Assembly: GCA_023414355.1 (NCBI GenBank)
Contig: JAEZOB010000023.1
Location: 124,001-188,000 of the forward strand
Length of the DNA stretch: 64,000 bases
Source: Bacillota bacterium
Lineage (GTDB): Bacteria; Bacillota; Clostridia; Lachnospirales; Lachnospiraceae
Direction: 5' to 3'
Shown: positions 1-7,970 of the stretch, piece after piece
Numbering within the stretch: position 1 is the first letter of the stretch
How the letters are laid out: each line of letters begins with the position of its first letter
Notes under the pieces: generated by a model
What the model saw: only the letters and a program-made list of their open reading frames with translations
Databases searched by the model: none
Told to the model about the DNA's origin: nothing
Made by a program: the position numbers and the translations under genes

Positions 1-1011
1 GTACAGGACGAGACAGATGAGAGCATCATGTCGAGCTTTCTGAAGCAATTCTATGCAGGAACACCTTATATTCCGAAAGAGATCTTCCTGGGCTCCAGGA
101 CGGACGAAGAGGAGCTGCTGAGTGAGTGGCTCAGTGCCAAGAGAGGTCAAAAGGCATACTTAAAGGTGCCTCAGAAGGGCGACAAGGAAAAGCTCGTGGA
201 GCTTGCAAGAAAGAATGCCGAGTTGGTATTGAATCAGGATCTGGAGAAGATTAAACGTGAGGAAGCGAAAACCATTGGTGCTCTAAAGGAGCTTGCCGGG
301 TATCTGGAGCTTCCCTTGGTGGAACGAATTGAATCCTTTGACATCTCCAATACAGCGGGCTTCGAGTCTGTTGGTTCCATGGTAGTCTATGAAAAGGGTA
401 AACCCAAGAAGGCAGATTATCGTAAATTCAAGATTAAATCTATTCAGGGACCGGACGACTATGCTTCCATGTATGAGGTGTTGACCAGAAGATTTACCCA
501 TGGCTTACGGGAACAGGAACAGAACAGGGAGAGAAAGCTGGATGATTCCCTTGGCAGCTTCACAAGGTATCCTGATCTGATTCTTATGGATGGTGGTAAG
601 GGTCAGGTAGGGATAGCACTTAAGGTTCTGGAGGAGCTGAAGCTGGACATTGCAGTCTGCGGAATGGTGAAGGATGATAATCACAGAACCAGAGGTTTAT
701 ATTATGACAATCGGGAGCTGCCCATTGACAAGAGCAGTGAGCTATTTCGACTGATTACCCGAATCCAGGATGAGACACATCGGTTTGCCATCGAATATCA
801 CAGGGCACTTCGCTCCAAAGCCCAGGTACATTCCATACTGGATGATATCAATGGCGTCGGGCCGGCGAGAAGAAGGGCGCTGATGAAATACTTCCAGTCC
901 CTGGAGGCAATTCAGGCAGCAGAAGTGGAGGAAATCATGAAGGTACCTGCGATGAACCGCCAGGCAGCAGAGCAGGTGCATGAATTTTTTCATAAACAGA
1001 AGCCTCAATAG
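1..1011 (+). CDS. uvrC: UvrABC excinuclease subunit C, C-terminal part (5' end outside window)
   Basis: The reading frame is open from the first base, so the start lies upstream of the window and only about 336 C-terminal residues are visible. UvrC makes the two incisions around a bulky DNA lesion in nucleotide excision repair. Seen here is the UvrC RNase H-like endonuclease domain (the ESFDISNTAG, LILMDGGKGQV and HRFAIEYHR blocks, which carry the family's catalytic acidic and His residues), then a C-terminal helix-hairpin-helix region (INGVGPARRRAL, KVPAMNRQAAEQV) for DNA binding. The N-terminal GIY-YIG nuclease and the UVR motif would be upstream. The gene is followed 82 bases later by hprK, a gene order common in Firmicutes. 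Confidence 0.97.
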   Translation, partial: VQDETDESIMSSFLKQFYAGTPYIPKEIFLGSRTDEEELLSEWLSAKRGQKAYLKVPQKGDKEKLVELARKNAELVLNQDLEKIKREEAKTIGALKELAGYLELPLVERIESFDISNTAGFESVGSMVVYEKGKPKKADYRKFKIKSIQGPDDYASMYEVLTRRFTHGLREQEQNRERKLDDSLGSFTRYPDLILMDGGKGQVGIALKVLEELKLDIAVCGMVKDDNHRTRGLYYDNRELPIDKSSELFRLITRIQDETHRFAIEYHRALRSKAQVHSILDDINGVGPARRRALMKYFQSLEAIQAAEVEEIMKVPAMNRQAAEQVHEFFHKQKPQ

Positions 1012-1093
1012 GCATTTACAGTTGTGGAAAGAATATGTTAGAATGTAGCAGGTAAGATAATAGGTGCATACAAATGCGCAGATGGAGGTACGA

Positions 1094-2023
1094 ATGTATA
1101 CGGTAGAACTGGTTCGTCTGATAGAAAAAATGAATTTGGAGAATTGCACTCCGGACATCGATATTAAAAGCATTAAGATTTCTCAGCCTGATGTGAACAG
1201 GCCGGCACTCCAATTAGCCGGGTTTTTCGACCATTTTGATTCGGAACGTGTCCAGGTGGTCGGACATGTGGAAATGGCATATATGCAACAGATGGACAAG
1301 GAGCAGAGAGTACAGCTGCTAAGCAGACTCATGGACTATCGCGTTCCCTGTATCGTATTTAGCAGAAATATGGAAGTCAGTGATTCGTTTATTCAATTGG
1401 CTACAGAGAAGGGTGTTCCGATTCTGCGTACCTCTAAGACAACCTCTGCCTTCATGGCGGAAGTGATCCGTTGGCTGAATGTGGAGCTGGCACCGAGAAT
1501 CACCATTCACGGAGGCTTGGTGGATGTCTATGGTGAAGGTATCCTGATCATGGGTGAAAGCGGCATCGGTAAGAGCGAAGCAGCGCTGGAACTGATCAAA
1601 AGAGGACACCGGCTTGTATCGGATGATGTAGTGGAGATTAAGAAGGTCAGCGACGATACCCTAATCGGTATGTCACCGGATATTACCAGACATTTTATTG
1701 AGCTGCGTGGTATTGGTATTATAGATGTTAAGACCTTGTTCGGTGTTGAGAGCGTTAAGAATACACAATCTATCGACCTTGTAATCAAGCTTGAGGAGTG
1801 GAACAAGGAGAAACAGTATGACCGCTTGGGCTTAGAGGAATCCTACATCGAGTTTTTGGGCAACAAGGTTCCCTGCCATTCCATCCCGATCCGGCCTGGC
1901 AGAAATCTCGCGATCATCTGTGAGTCGGCTGCGGTAAACTACCGTCAGAAGAAGATGGGCTATAATGCAGCTCAGGAGCTTTACAACCGTGTTACCAACA
2001 GCTTGAAGAAGACAGATAATTAG
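1094..2023 (+). CDS. hprK: HPr kinase/phosphorylase
   Basis: Bifunctional HPr kinase/phosphorylase that phosphorylates and dephosphorylates Ser46 of HPr-type proteins, the central sensor of carbon catabolite repression in Firmicutes. The product is 309 residues, matching the usual 310. The P-loop GESGIGKS is near residues 153-160, and the HprK signature ELRGIGIIDV is near residue 202. I chose ATG 1094 because GGAGG (1084-1088) sits 5 bases upstream and the protein then begins MYTVELVRLIEK as in the family. GTG 1064 and ATG 1082 are in frame but lack a properly spaced ribosome site. A Crh-like HPr paralogue at 6058-6312 is a likely substrate encoded in the same gene run. Confidence 0.97.
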   Translation: MYTVELVRLIEKMNLENCTPDIDIKSIKISQPDVNRPALQLAGFFDHFDSERVQVVGHVEMAYMQQMDKEQRVQLLSRLMDYRVPCIVFSRNMEVSDSFIQLATEKGVPILRTSKTTSAFMAEVIRWLNVELAPRITIHGGLVDVYGEGILIMGESGIGKSEAALELIKRGHRLVSDDVVEIKKVSDDTLIGMSPDITRHFIELRGIGIIDVKTLFGVESVKNTQSIDLVIKLEEWNKEKQYDRLGLEESYIEFLGNKVPCHSIPIRPGRNLAIICESAAVNYRQKKMGYNAAQELYNRVTNSLKKTDN

Positions 2024-2097
2024 TGACAGGGTATTGAAAGCGCCAAAAACTCACGAATTTTGAAATTACAAAATGATATTTTTAAATACAAATTTAT

Positions 2098-2121
2098 GCC
2101 TGTGTCCTAACGCTCGCAGGC
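2098..2121 (+). other. Short hairpin upstream of the ROK kinase
   Basis: GCCTG and CAGGC arms flank a 14-base loop just before the ribosome site of the ROK gene. No T-run follows, so it could be an mRNA structure or part of a degenerate intergenic repeat. Weak support. Confidence 0.25.
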
Positions 2122-2147
2122 TTTGAAGAAAGGCATGGTTTATTATT

Positions 2148-3086
2148 ATGGAGAAGGTTTGTTTTAGTTTTGATATCGGTGGTACAGCGGTTAAGGCCGG
2201 ATTATTTAATACAGAAGGAAAGCTGCTTGAGAAGTGGGAATTCGCTACTCAGAGAACAGAGGACGGCAAGGATATCCTTCGTGATGTAGCGAAATTCACC
2301 AAGGACAAGATCAAAGAGCTGAAACTGTCGGAAGAAGCAGTGATCGGAGTAGGGGTAGGAATCCCCGGACCGGTTACAGAGGACGGGCAGGTTCTTATGC
2401 TAGCTAATCTCGGGCTTGCGAACTTCAACCTTGAGAAAGAGATGTCCGAGATGACCGGACTGAGGGTAAAAGCCGGTAATGATGCTAATGTGGCTGCTAT
2501 GGGCGAATACTGGATGGGAGGCGGCAAAGGTTATCAGAACCTTGTGCTTGTTACTCTGGGTACCGGTGTTGGCGGCGGAATTATTCTGAATGGGCATATC
2601 CTTTCCGGTAACAAAGGTGCTGCGGGGGAAATCGGACATATCCTTGTGAATGAAGAAGAGACAGATCCCTGCGGCTGTAAGAAGAAGGGATGCCTAGAGC
2701 AATATGCTTCTGCTCCCGGTATCGTAAAGCTGGCTAAAAAAGCTTTGAGTAAATCAGAAGAAGCTTCTGAGCTCCGTAATAAGGAAGAAATCAGTGCCAA
2801 GCTGATTTTTGATTGTGCAAAAAATGGTGACAAGCTGGCAATGGAAGTCGTTGAGGAGGCTTGCCGTTATCTTGGACTTGCACTTTCGCATATCGCGCAA
2901 GTGGTAGATCCCGAAGCATTTGTCATTGGTGGCGGTGTGTCCAAGGCCGGGGAGATTATAACCGAGACAATTAAGAAATATTATAATATGTATGTGATCG
3001 AATCCCTAAAAGATAAGGAATTCAGACTCGCAACTCTTGGTAATGATGCAGGTATCTATGGAGCAGCGAAGCTGATCATTGCATAA
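2148..3086 (+). CDS. glcK: ROK-family glucokinase
   Basis: ATP-dependent sugar kinase of the ROK family, most likely glucokinase feeding glucose 6-phosphate to glycolysis. The N-terminal phosphate-binding motif DIGGTAVKAG starts at residue 9. The ROK signature and zinc site are seen as GEIGH followed by CGCKKKGCLE (near residue 174), matching the H-C-C-C zinc ligands of the family. A second nucleotide-binding block, LVTLGTGVGGG, is also present. Length of 312 residues is normal. Its position directly after hprK fits a role in carbon control. The ribosome site (AAAGG near 2130) is rather far from ATG 2148. Exact sugar specificity cannot be read from the sequence. Confidence 0.9.
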   Translation: MEKVCFSFDIGGTAVKAGLFNTEGKLLEKWEFATQRTEDGKDILRDVAKFTKDKIKELKLSEEAVIGVGVGIPGPVTEDGQVLMLANLGLANFNLEKEMSEMTGLRVKAGNDANVAAMGEYWMGGGKGYQNLVLVTLGTGVGGGIILNGHILSGNKGAAGEIGHILVNEEETDPCGCKKKGCLEQYASAPGIVKLAKKALSKSEEASELRNKEEISAKLIFDCAKNGDKLAMEVVEEACRYLGLALSHIAQVVDPEAFVIGGGVSKAGEIITETIKKYYNMYVIESLKDKEFRLATLGNDAGIYGAAKLIIA

Positions 3087-3118
3087 ATTATAGCATATCA
3101 GAGGTTTAGGAGAATAAA

Positions 3119-4048
3119 TTGGAAGACTTATTTTATCAAAAACTGATCCGGGTTATACCGACAGAACATCTCAGACTGCAGGAGCCGATGGAAGCACATA
3201 CCTCCCTTCATATCGGAGGTAAGGCAGATTATTTCGTAACCCCAGCGGATAGCGAAGAGATTAAGCAGCTGGTGTCATTATGCAGACAGGAGAAAATGCC
3301 CTATTATATTATGGGGAACGGTAGTAACCTTCTGGTTTCAGATCAGGGCTACCGGGGCTTACTGTTGCAGCTGGGAGACGAATTCTCCAAGATTCGGCTT
3401 GATGAGAACGGCAGGATCACGGCACAGGCAGGGGTTCTTTTGGTACGGCTTTCCAATACGGCAGCAGAACATAGTCTTACTGGGCTGGAATTTGCAGCTG
3501 GAATTCCAGGGACCCTGGGCGGCGCAGTGACGATGAATGCAGGCGCTTATGATGGTGAGATGAAGCAATGTCTGACTGGTGCCAGAGTTCTGGATGAAGA
3601 GGGTAATGTGATCGAGCTGAACAGGGAGGAGCTGGAGCTGGGTTATCGAACCAGCATCCTTCAGAAGAAGAATTATATCCTACTGGAGGCTGATCTACAG
3701 CTTTCCGCAGGTGATCCTGCCTTAATCAGGCAGAGAATGAACGAACTGAATGCCCAGAGAAGGGAAAAGCAGCCGCTGGAGAAATTCAGTGCAGGCAGTA
3801 CCTTTAAAAGACCGGCTGGTTATTTCGCAGGTAAGCTGATCAGCGATGCCGGACTACGTGGCTACAGAGTCGGAGGGGCTGCAGTATCCGAAAAGCACTG
3901 TGGCTTTCTGATCAATCTGGAGCATGCTTCGGCTGAGGATTTCATGACCTTGATCGAAGATGTGATAAGAATTGTACAGGATAAGTTCGGGGTACGTCTC
4001 GAACCGGAAGTAAAAATCCTCGGAGAATGTTCGCGGAAAACGGATTAA
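3119..4048 (+). CDS. murB: UDP-N-acetylenolpyruvoylglucosamine reductase
   Basis: FAD-dependent reductase that converts UDP-GlcNAc-enolpyruvate to UDP-MurNAc with NADPH in peptidoglycan precursor synthesis. The FAD-binding blocks are visible (NGSNLLVSD near residue 67; GIPGTLGGAVTMNAGAYDGE near 129). The active-site serine segment GSTFKRP is near 226 and the C-terminal LEPEVKILGE carries the conserved glutamate. The size (309 residues) and the HCGFLIN segment fit type IIb MurB of Firmicutes. The start is TTG 3119, supported by AGGAG at 3108-3112. The last five sense codons and the stop lie inside the left arm of a palindromic element (4036-4156), so the C-terminal tail SRKTD is partly encoded by it. 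Confidence 0.96.
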   Translation: MEDLFYQKLIRVIPTEHLRLQEPMEAHTSLHIGGKADYFVTPADSEEIKQLVSLCRQEKMPYYIMGNGSNLLVSDQGYRGLLLQLGDEFSKIRLDENGRITAQAGVLLVRLSNTAAEHSLTGLEFAAGIPGTLGGAVTMNAGAYDGEMKQCLTGARVLDEEGNVIELNREELELGYRTSILQKKNYILLEADLQLSAGDPALIRQRMNELNAQRREKQPLEKFSAGSTFKRPAGYFAGKLISDAGLRGYRVGGAAVSEKHCGFLINLEHASAEDFMTLIEDVIRIVQDKFGVRLEPEVKILGECSRKTD

Positions 4049-4156
4049 TCCGTGAAAACAGGCCATCTGCCGTGCTCGCACGAGCAGTGGATCTGTTTTA
4101 CACGGATAAGCGTAGCGCGAACTCGAAAACGTAGTTTTCGAGTTTAATCCGTTTTC
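4036..4156. repeat. Nested palindromic (multi-hairpin) element overlapping the murB stop
   Basis: A 13-bp perfect outer stem (GAAAACGGATTAA at 4036-4048 with its complement at 4144-4156) encloses a compound hairpin (TCCGTG/CACGGA, then AAACAG/CTGTTT, then GCTCG/CGAGC) and a second perfect 11-bp hairpin (AACTCGAAAAC at 4120-4130, GTTTTCGAGTT at 4134-4144, loop GTA). The left arm contains the murB stop codon. The architecture resembles the elements at 36263-36392 and 61533-61657. No long T-run follows, so it is not a standard terminator. Confidence 0.8.
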
Positions 4157-4225
4157 TGATATAGTGAATACAGGCCATCTGCCATGCTTTACATGTAATT
4201 TGTATTATTTAATTAGGAGAAGAGT

Positions 4226-5080
4226 ATGAGATTTGTAATCGTAACCGGTATGTCCGGAGCAGGGAAAAGCTCGGTGCTAAAAATGCTTGAGGATGCAGGC
4301 TATTTTTGTGTCGATAATCTACCGATCCAATTGGTGAAGAAGTTTATTAAACTGATTCTACAGGGGAACCAGAGCAATGTTGCTCTGGGCCTTGATATCA
4401 GAAGCGGACAAGCCTTAAGGGAGCTCGACCATGTGCTGACGGACATGAAACGAACCGGTTTTCCCTGTGAAATCTTATTCTTAGACTGCAACACAGATGT
4501 GTTGATCAAAAGGTATAAGGAGACCAGGAGGATCCATCCTCTGTCAGGGGCTGGAAGAGTGGAAAAGGGTATCGCTCTGGAGCAGGAGCGACTGGCTTTT
4601 TTGCGTAAGGAAGCAGATGTTATCATTGATACCAGTCATTTGTTGATACGCGAGCTGAAGGCTCAGATTTATAAGATTTATGTAGAAGATCAGAAGTACA
4701 GTAACTTCTATATCACAGTTCTTTCCTTTGGGTTTAAATATGGAATTCCGGTAGATTCAGACCTTGTCTATGATGTCAGATTCCTTCCCAACCCTTTTTA
4801 TGTTCCCGAACTGAAATCTAAGACCGGTAATGATAAAGAGGTCAGGGATTATGTCATGGCTTCGGAAACAGCAGGGAAATTTCTGGATAAGCTTGAGGAT
4901 ATGCTACTGTTCTTAATCCCTCATTATATTGAGGAGGGAAAGAACCAGCTGGTAATCAGCATCGGCTGTACCGGTGGAAAACACCGATCAGTCACTCTGG
5001 TCAAAGAATTAGGGGATAGACTGAGTAGGACGGAGTATGCTTTAAAACTTGAGCACAGAGATATTGAGAAGGATACTTAA
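4226..5080 (+). CDS. rapZ: RapZ/YvcJ-family P-loop nucleotide-binding protein
   Basis: Member of the RapZ (YvcJ) family. In enterobacteria RapZ is an RNase adapter that senses glucosamine 6-phosphate; in Firmicutes the YvcJ homologue binds and hydrolyses nucleotides, with links to competence in Bacillus. The Walker A motif GMSGAGKS is at residues 8-15, DNLP follows, and the C-terminal conserved segment GCTGGKHRS is near residue 247. Length is 284 residues, normal for the family. The start at ATG 4226 has AGGAG about 6 bases upstream. It lies 16 bases before whiA. The yvcK gene that often sits between these two in Firmicutes is absent here. Confidence 0.93.
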   Translation: MRFVIVTGMSGAGKSSVLKMLEDAGYFCVDNLPIQLVKKFIKLILQGNQSNVALGLDIRSGQALRELDHVLTDMKRTGFPCEILFLDCNTDVLIKRYKETRRIHPLSGAGRVEKGIALEQERLAFLRKEADVIIDTSHLLIRELKAQIYKIYVEDQKYSNFYITVLSFGFKYGIPVDSDLVYDVRFLPNPFYVPELKSKTGNDKEVRDYVMASETAGKFLDKLEDMLLFLIPHYIEEGKNQLVISIGCTGGKHRSVTLVKELGDRLSRTEYALKLEHRDIEKDT

Positions 5081-5096
5081 TCATGTGGAGGTTCTT

Positions 5097-6083
5097 ATGT
5101 CATTTTCGTCGGATGTGAAGGAAGAGCTTTCTCTGCAGCTGGGAAGTGCAAGACATTGCAAGCTCGCAGAGCTGTCGGCTATACTTTCTTATGAAGGACA
5201 TATCATACGGTCCGGGACAAAAAAGTACTTAAAATTACAAACGGAAAATCTGGTTGTTGCAAGAAAGTACTTTACATTAATTCGAAAAACATTTAATATA
5301 AATAATGATGTTTCAGTAAAAACTAGTATAAGCCAAAATAAAAACAGTATTTATACCATGATAATCAAGGACATTGGTGCTGTGGAGAATATCCTGCAGG
5401 CTACAAAGCTTTCCACCGGGGATAGCTCGGAGCATAGCAGCAGATTGGGTCTGGCAGATCATATGATCGTTCAGAATGCCTGCTGTAAGAGAGCCTTTAT
5501 CCGGGGAGCGTTTCTTTCCTCAGGCTCCATGAGTGATCCGCAGAAGGCATACCATTTGGAAGTCGTTCTGTCCGATCATTTGAAAGCAGAACAATTAAGG
5601 GAAATCATACAGACCTTTGCAATCGATGCAAAGATTGTCATGCGCAAAAAGAGCTATGTGGTTTATATTAAAGAAGGCTCACAGATTGTGGATCTTTTAA
5701 ATGTCATGGAAGCTCATGTGGCTTTGATGAATTTGGAGAATGTAAGAATTCTTAAGGAAATGCGTAATTCCATCAACCGGCAGGTGAATTGTGAAGCAGC
5801 CAATATCAGCAAGACGGTGACCGCCGCTACGAAGCAGATGGAAGATATCTTGTATATCAGAGATAATGTTGGTCTCGGAGATTTACCGGATAACTTAGAG
5901 GATGTCGCACGATTACGGATTGATTACCCGGAGGCTTCGCTAAAGGAGCTTGGGGCGATGCTCTTACCGCCGATCGGAAAATCCGGTGTTAACCATAGAT
6001 TACGTAAATTAAGTATGATAGCAGATCAATTGCGTGAGCATAAGGAGGAAAATATTCATGATAACGAAGGAAATCGTAATTAA
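5097..6083 (+). CDS. whiA: DNA-binding protein WhiA
   Basis: WhiA family: an N-terminal fold related to LAGLIDADG homing endonucleases (here without nuclease role) joined to a C-terminal helix-turn-helix. It acts in sporulation control in actinomycetes and in cell division and chromosome segregation in Bacillus. The protein is 328 residues, begins MSFSSDVKEELS as usual, and ends with the HTH block (LKELGAMLLPPIGKSGVNHR). ATG 5097 is chosen because GGAGG at 5087-5091 is 5 bases upstream; an in-frame ATG at 5049 lies inside rapZ. It overlaps the downstream HPr-like gene by 26 bases, which suggests translational coupling. Confidence 0.95.
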   Translation: MSFSSDVKEELSLQLGSARHCKLAELSAILSYEGHIIRSGTKKYLKLQTENLVVARKYFTLIRKTFNINNDVSVKTSISQNKNSIYTMIIKDIGAVENILQATKLSTGDSSEHSSRLGLADHMIVQNACCKRAFIRGAFLSSGSMSDPQKAYHLEVVLSDHLKAEQLREIIQTFAIDAKIVMRKKSYVVYIKEGSQIVDLLNVMEAHVALMNLENVRILKEMRNSINRQVNCEAANISKTVTAATKQMEDILYIRDNVGLGDLPDNLEDVARLRIDYPEASLKELGAMLLPPIGKSGVNHRLRKLSMIADQLREHKEENIHDNEGNRN

Positions 6084-6312
6084 CATTCCAACAGGGTTAG
6101 AAGCAAGACCGGTCGCATTACTTGTTCAGGTAGCGAGCCAATACGAATGCAGTATTTATGTTGCCAGCGAAGATAAGCGTGTGAATGCGAAGAGCATCAT
6201 GGGTATGATGAGCATGGGTATCTCAGCAGGAGAGACAGTGTCTGTTACAGCAGACGGTCCCGATGAGAAGGCGGCAATTGAAAATATAGAGAAGTATTTA
6301 AGCAGTAAGTAA
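6058..6312 (+). CDS. HPr-like phosphocarrier paralogue with Glu15 (Crh-like)
   Basis: An 84-residue HPr-fold protein. True HPr carries the PTS phosphoryl group on His15 in a GxHARP motif; here the motif is GLEARP with Glu at position 15, so it should not take part in PTS phosphotransfer. Ser46 is kept in NAKSIMGMMSMG, the site of HprK phosphorylation. This is the pattern of Bacillus Crh, which has Gln15 and acts only as a regulatory corepressor of CcpA. Start ATG 6058 has AAGGAGG at 6042-6048. The gene overlaps the whiA end, and hprK lies 4 kb upstream. I infer a purely regulatory carbon-control role; the name crh is not given because Glu rather than Gln is present. Confidence 0.9.
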   Translation: MITKEIVINIPTGLEARPVALLVQVASQYECSIYVASEDKRVNAKSIMGMMSMGISAGETVSVTADGPDEKAAIENIEKYLSSK

Positions 6313-6370
6313 TTGAGCGTGGATTGATAAACAGGAGACTGTTACAAAAATAAAGGTACAGTATAGAAAG

Positions 6371-6421
6371 TGAACGGACTAGCATTCCCAAATAGTGTAT
6401 TATGGGAAGCTAGTCCGTTCA
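6371..6421. repeat. Interspersed hairpin repeat (copy 1), possible terminator
   Basis: Arms TGAACGGACTAGC and GCTAGTCCGTTCA are perfect 13-bp complements, with an inner TTCCCA/TGGGAA stem and a one-base bulge. A near-identical hairpin in inverted orientation is at 22875-22934. It sits between the converging HPr-like gene and the minus-strand gene at 6457, where a bidirectional terminator would be expected. No clear T-run. Confidence 0.75.
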
Positions 6422-6456
6422 TGTTCTATTCGAATACTGTTTTGCAATAGTCCTAT

Positions 6457-6960
6457 TTATCCTTTTCTCCGGACAGCGTGACAATCACAACGCAGTGTCC
6501 AGTTACCATCAATCAGCATCTTATTCTGCCAATGAAACCTGTTCTCTTCAATCTCGGAGAAAATCCACTTCATGGTTCCTCGCTCTTTTTCTGTCAGTAC
6601 AATCTTGTCCTCTTCCTTTACTGCCTCGAGTCTTGTATTTTCTCCATAGCAGCAATAATATATTTCCCAGAAGCCGGTTGAGGGGTTATAGGTCCGGATT
6701 GTCGTACCGTATTCCGCATCCGGCACGGTAAGCTTTTTACGCTCCTCTCTGGAAGGACAGATGAACAGATCCTGAATTCCCAAACCGTCCAATACTCTAG
6801 AGAAAATCCATTCCCCCTTCACGCATCTTTCTTCTTTGGTACCAAGATGGTCTTTCCACTCGATATCCCATTCTCCGATTAGACTGCCAAAATAATCTTT
6901 ATCTGCAGGAATCAGACTATTTCTTTTATCACAGACCAGCGCTTTTATGAATTCATTCAT
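6457..6960 (-). CDS. Conserved hypothetical protein, DUF1579/lipocalin-like
   Basis: 167 residues, no signal peptide or membrane segment, so probably cytoplasmic. The pattern GSLIGEWDIEWKDHLG, then GEWIFSRVLDGLGIQDL, then alternating short strands rich in Trp and Tyr is like the small beta-barrel DUF1579-type proteins of unknown function; this assignment is by eye and tentative. The gene is transcribed away from the LysR regulator at 7079 across a 118-base gap, so it may be that regulator's target. Upstream of ATG 6960 the message reads AAAAGGAGC at good spacing. Cysteines are unusually frequent toward the C-terminus (YCCYGE, CDCHAV). Confidence 0.7.
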   Translation of the reverse strand: MNEFIKALVCDKRNSLIPADKDYFGSLIGEWDIEWKDHLGTKEERCVKGEWIFSRVLDGLGIQDLFICPSREERKKLTVPDAEYGTTIRTYNPSTGFWEIYYCCYGENTRLEAVKEEDKIVLTEKERGTMKWIFSEIEENRFHWQNKMLIDGNWTLRCDCHAVRRKG

Positions 6961-7078
6961 TTTTTTATTGCTCCTTTTCTTGCATGTTTGATAGGTCTAT
7001 GATAGCATAGTCTTAAATATAACAGAAATTAATTATAATCATTATAATAATAACAATATGTTATCGATTGGAGCGAGT

Positions 7079-7966
7079 ATGGATTTTAAACAGCTGCAGA
7101 CCTTTTACGAGCTAAGTAACGAACTAAATTTCACCAGGGTGGGTGATAAATTAGGATATACGCAATCCTGTATTACTCTGCATATTAAAAAGCTGGAGGA
7201 GGAGCTGGGAGTAACTCTGTTTGATAGAATTGGAAGGAAGGTCACTTTAACGGAGGCTGGTCGTGGACTTGTACCAACAGTCAGCCAAATATTAAAGCTA
7301 TCACAAAATTTTCAGGAGCTATCCGGAGAGACGGACGGTGAGACAGGAACATTGCGCATTGGGATATGCGATTCCTTGTGTATCGAAAGGATGCCAGCCA
7401 TAATAAGAGCTTATAAGCGAAGCTATCCTAAGGTAGAAATTTATCTAAAGATATTGAAATGCTCAGAGTTTTTAAATGAACTGAGAGAAAATAAAATCGA
7501 CCTGGCTTATACCATTGGGTATTTAGACAAAGTTCCGGAAATACAATTTTCGGCTGAAAAGCCTGAGCCGATTTATGTTCTTGCGTCCGGCGAAGACCCT
7601 CTAATTTCTAAAAAGAATCTTTGCCCGGAGGATTTCGACGGAGTACCTCTGATTATGGCTGAGCCTGCGGCATATTATCGTAGAAATTTTCTGAATGATC
7701 TGGAGCGAAACGGAATTACTCCAAAAATAATACTGGAAACGGAAAGCATACAGGCGATTAAGAACCTGACAGAAAGTGGACTTGGAGTCTGTGTGCTGCC
7801 CAAGGTCGCAGCGGGAGCAGAAATCAATGCAGGCAGACTAATTCCGCTGGATTATCCCTGCGATTATGATATCCGGTCACAGATGATCTGGCATCGTGAT
7901 AAATGGTTGCCCTTCGCTGCGAAAGAATTCCTTCGAATCGCGGAGGAGATGATTGAAACACTCTAA
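7079..7966 (+). CDS. LysR-family transcriptional regulator
   Basis: 295-residue LysR-type regulator. The N-terminal winged HTH is clear (MDFKQLQTFYELSNELNFTR, then LGYTQSCITLHIKKLEEELG and LFDRIGRKVTLTEAG), followed by a periplasmic-binding-protein-like effector domain from about residue 90. ATG 7079 has GGAG at 7070-7073; an in-frame ATG at 7058 lacks a ribosome site. It is divergent from the small gene at 6457-6960, the usual arrangement for a LysR protein and its target. The effector is unknown. Confidence 0.93.
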   Translation: MDFKQLQTFYELSNELNFTRVGDKLGYTQSCITLHIKKLEEELGVTLFDRIGRKVTLTEAGRGLVPTVSQILKLSQNFQELSGETDGETGTLRIGICDSLCIERMPAIIRAYKRSYPKVEIYLKILKCSEFLNELRENKIDLAYTIGYLDKVPEIQFSAEKPEPIYVLASGEDPLISKKNLCPEDFDGVPLIMAEPAAYYRRNFLNDLERNGITPKIILETESIQAIKNLTESGLGVCVLPKVAAGAEINAGRLIPLDYPCDYDIRSQMIWHRDKWLPFAAKEFLRIAEEMIETL

Positions 7967-7970
7967 GCCA

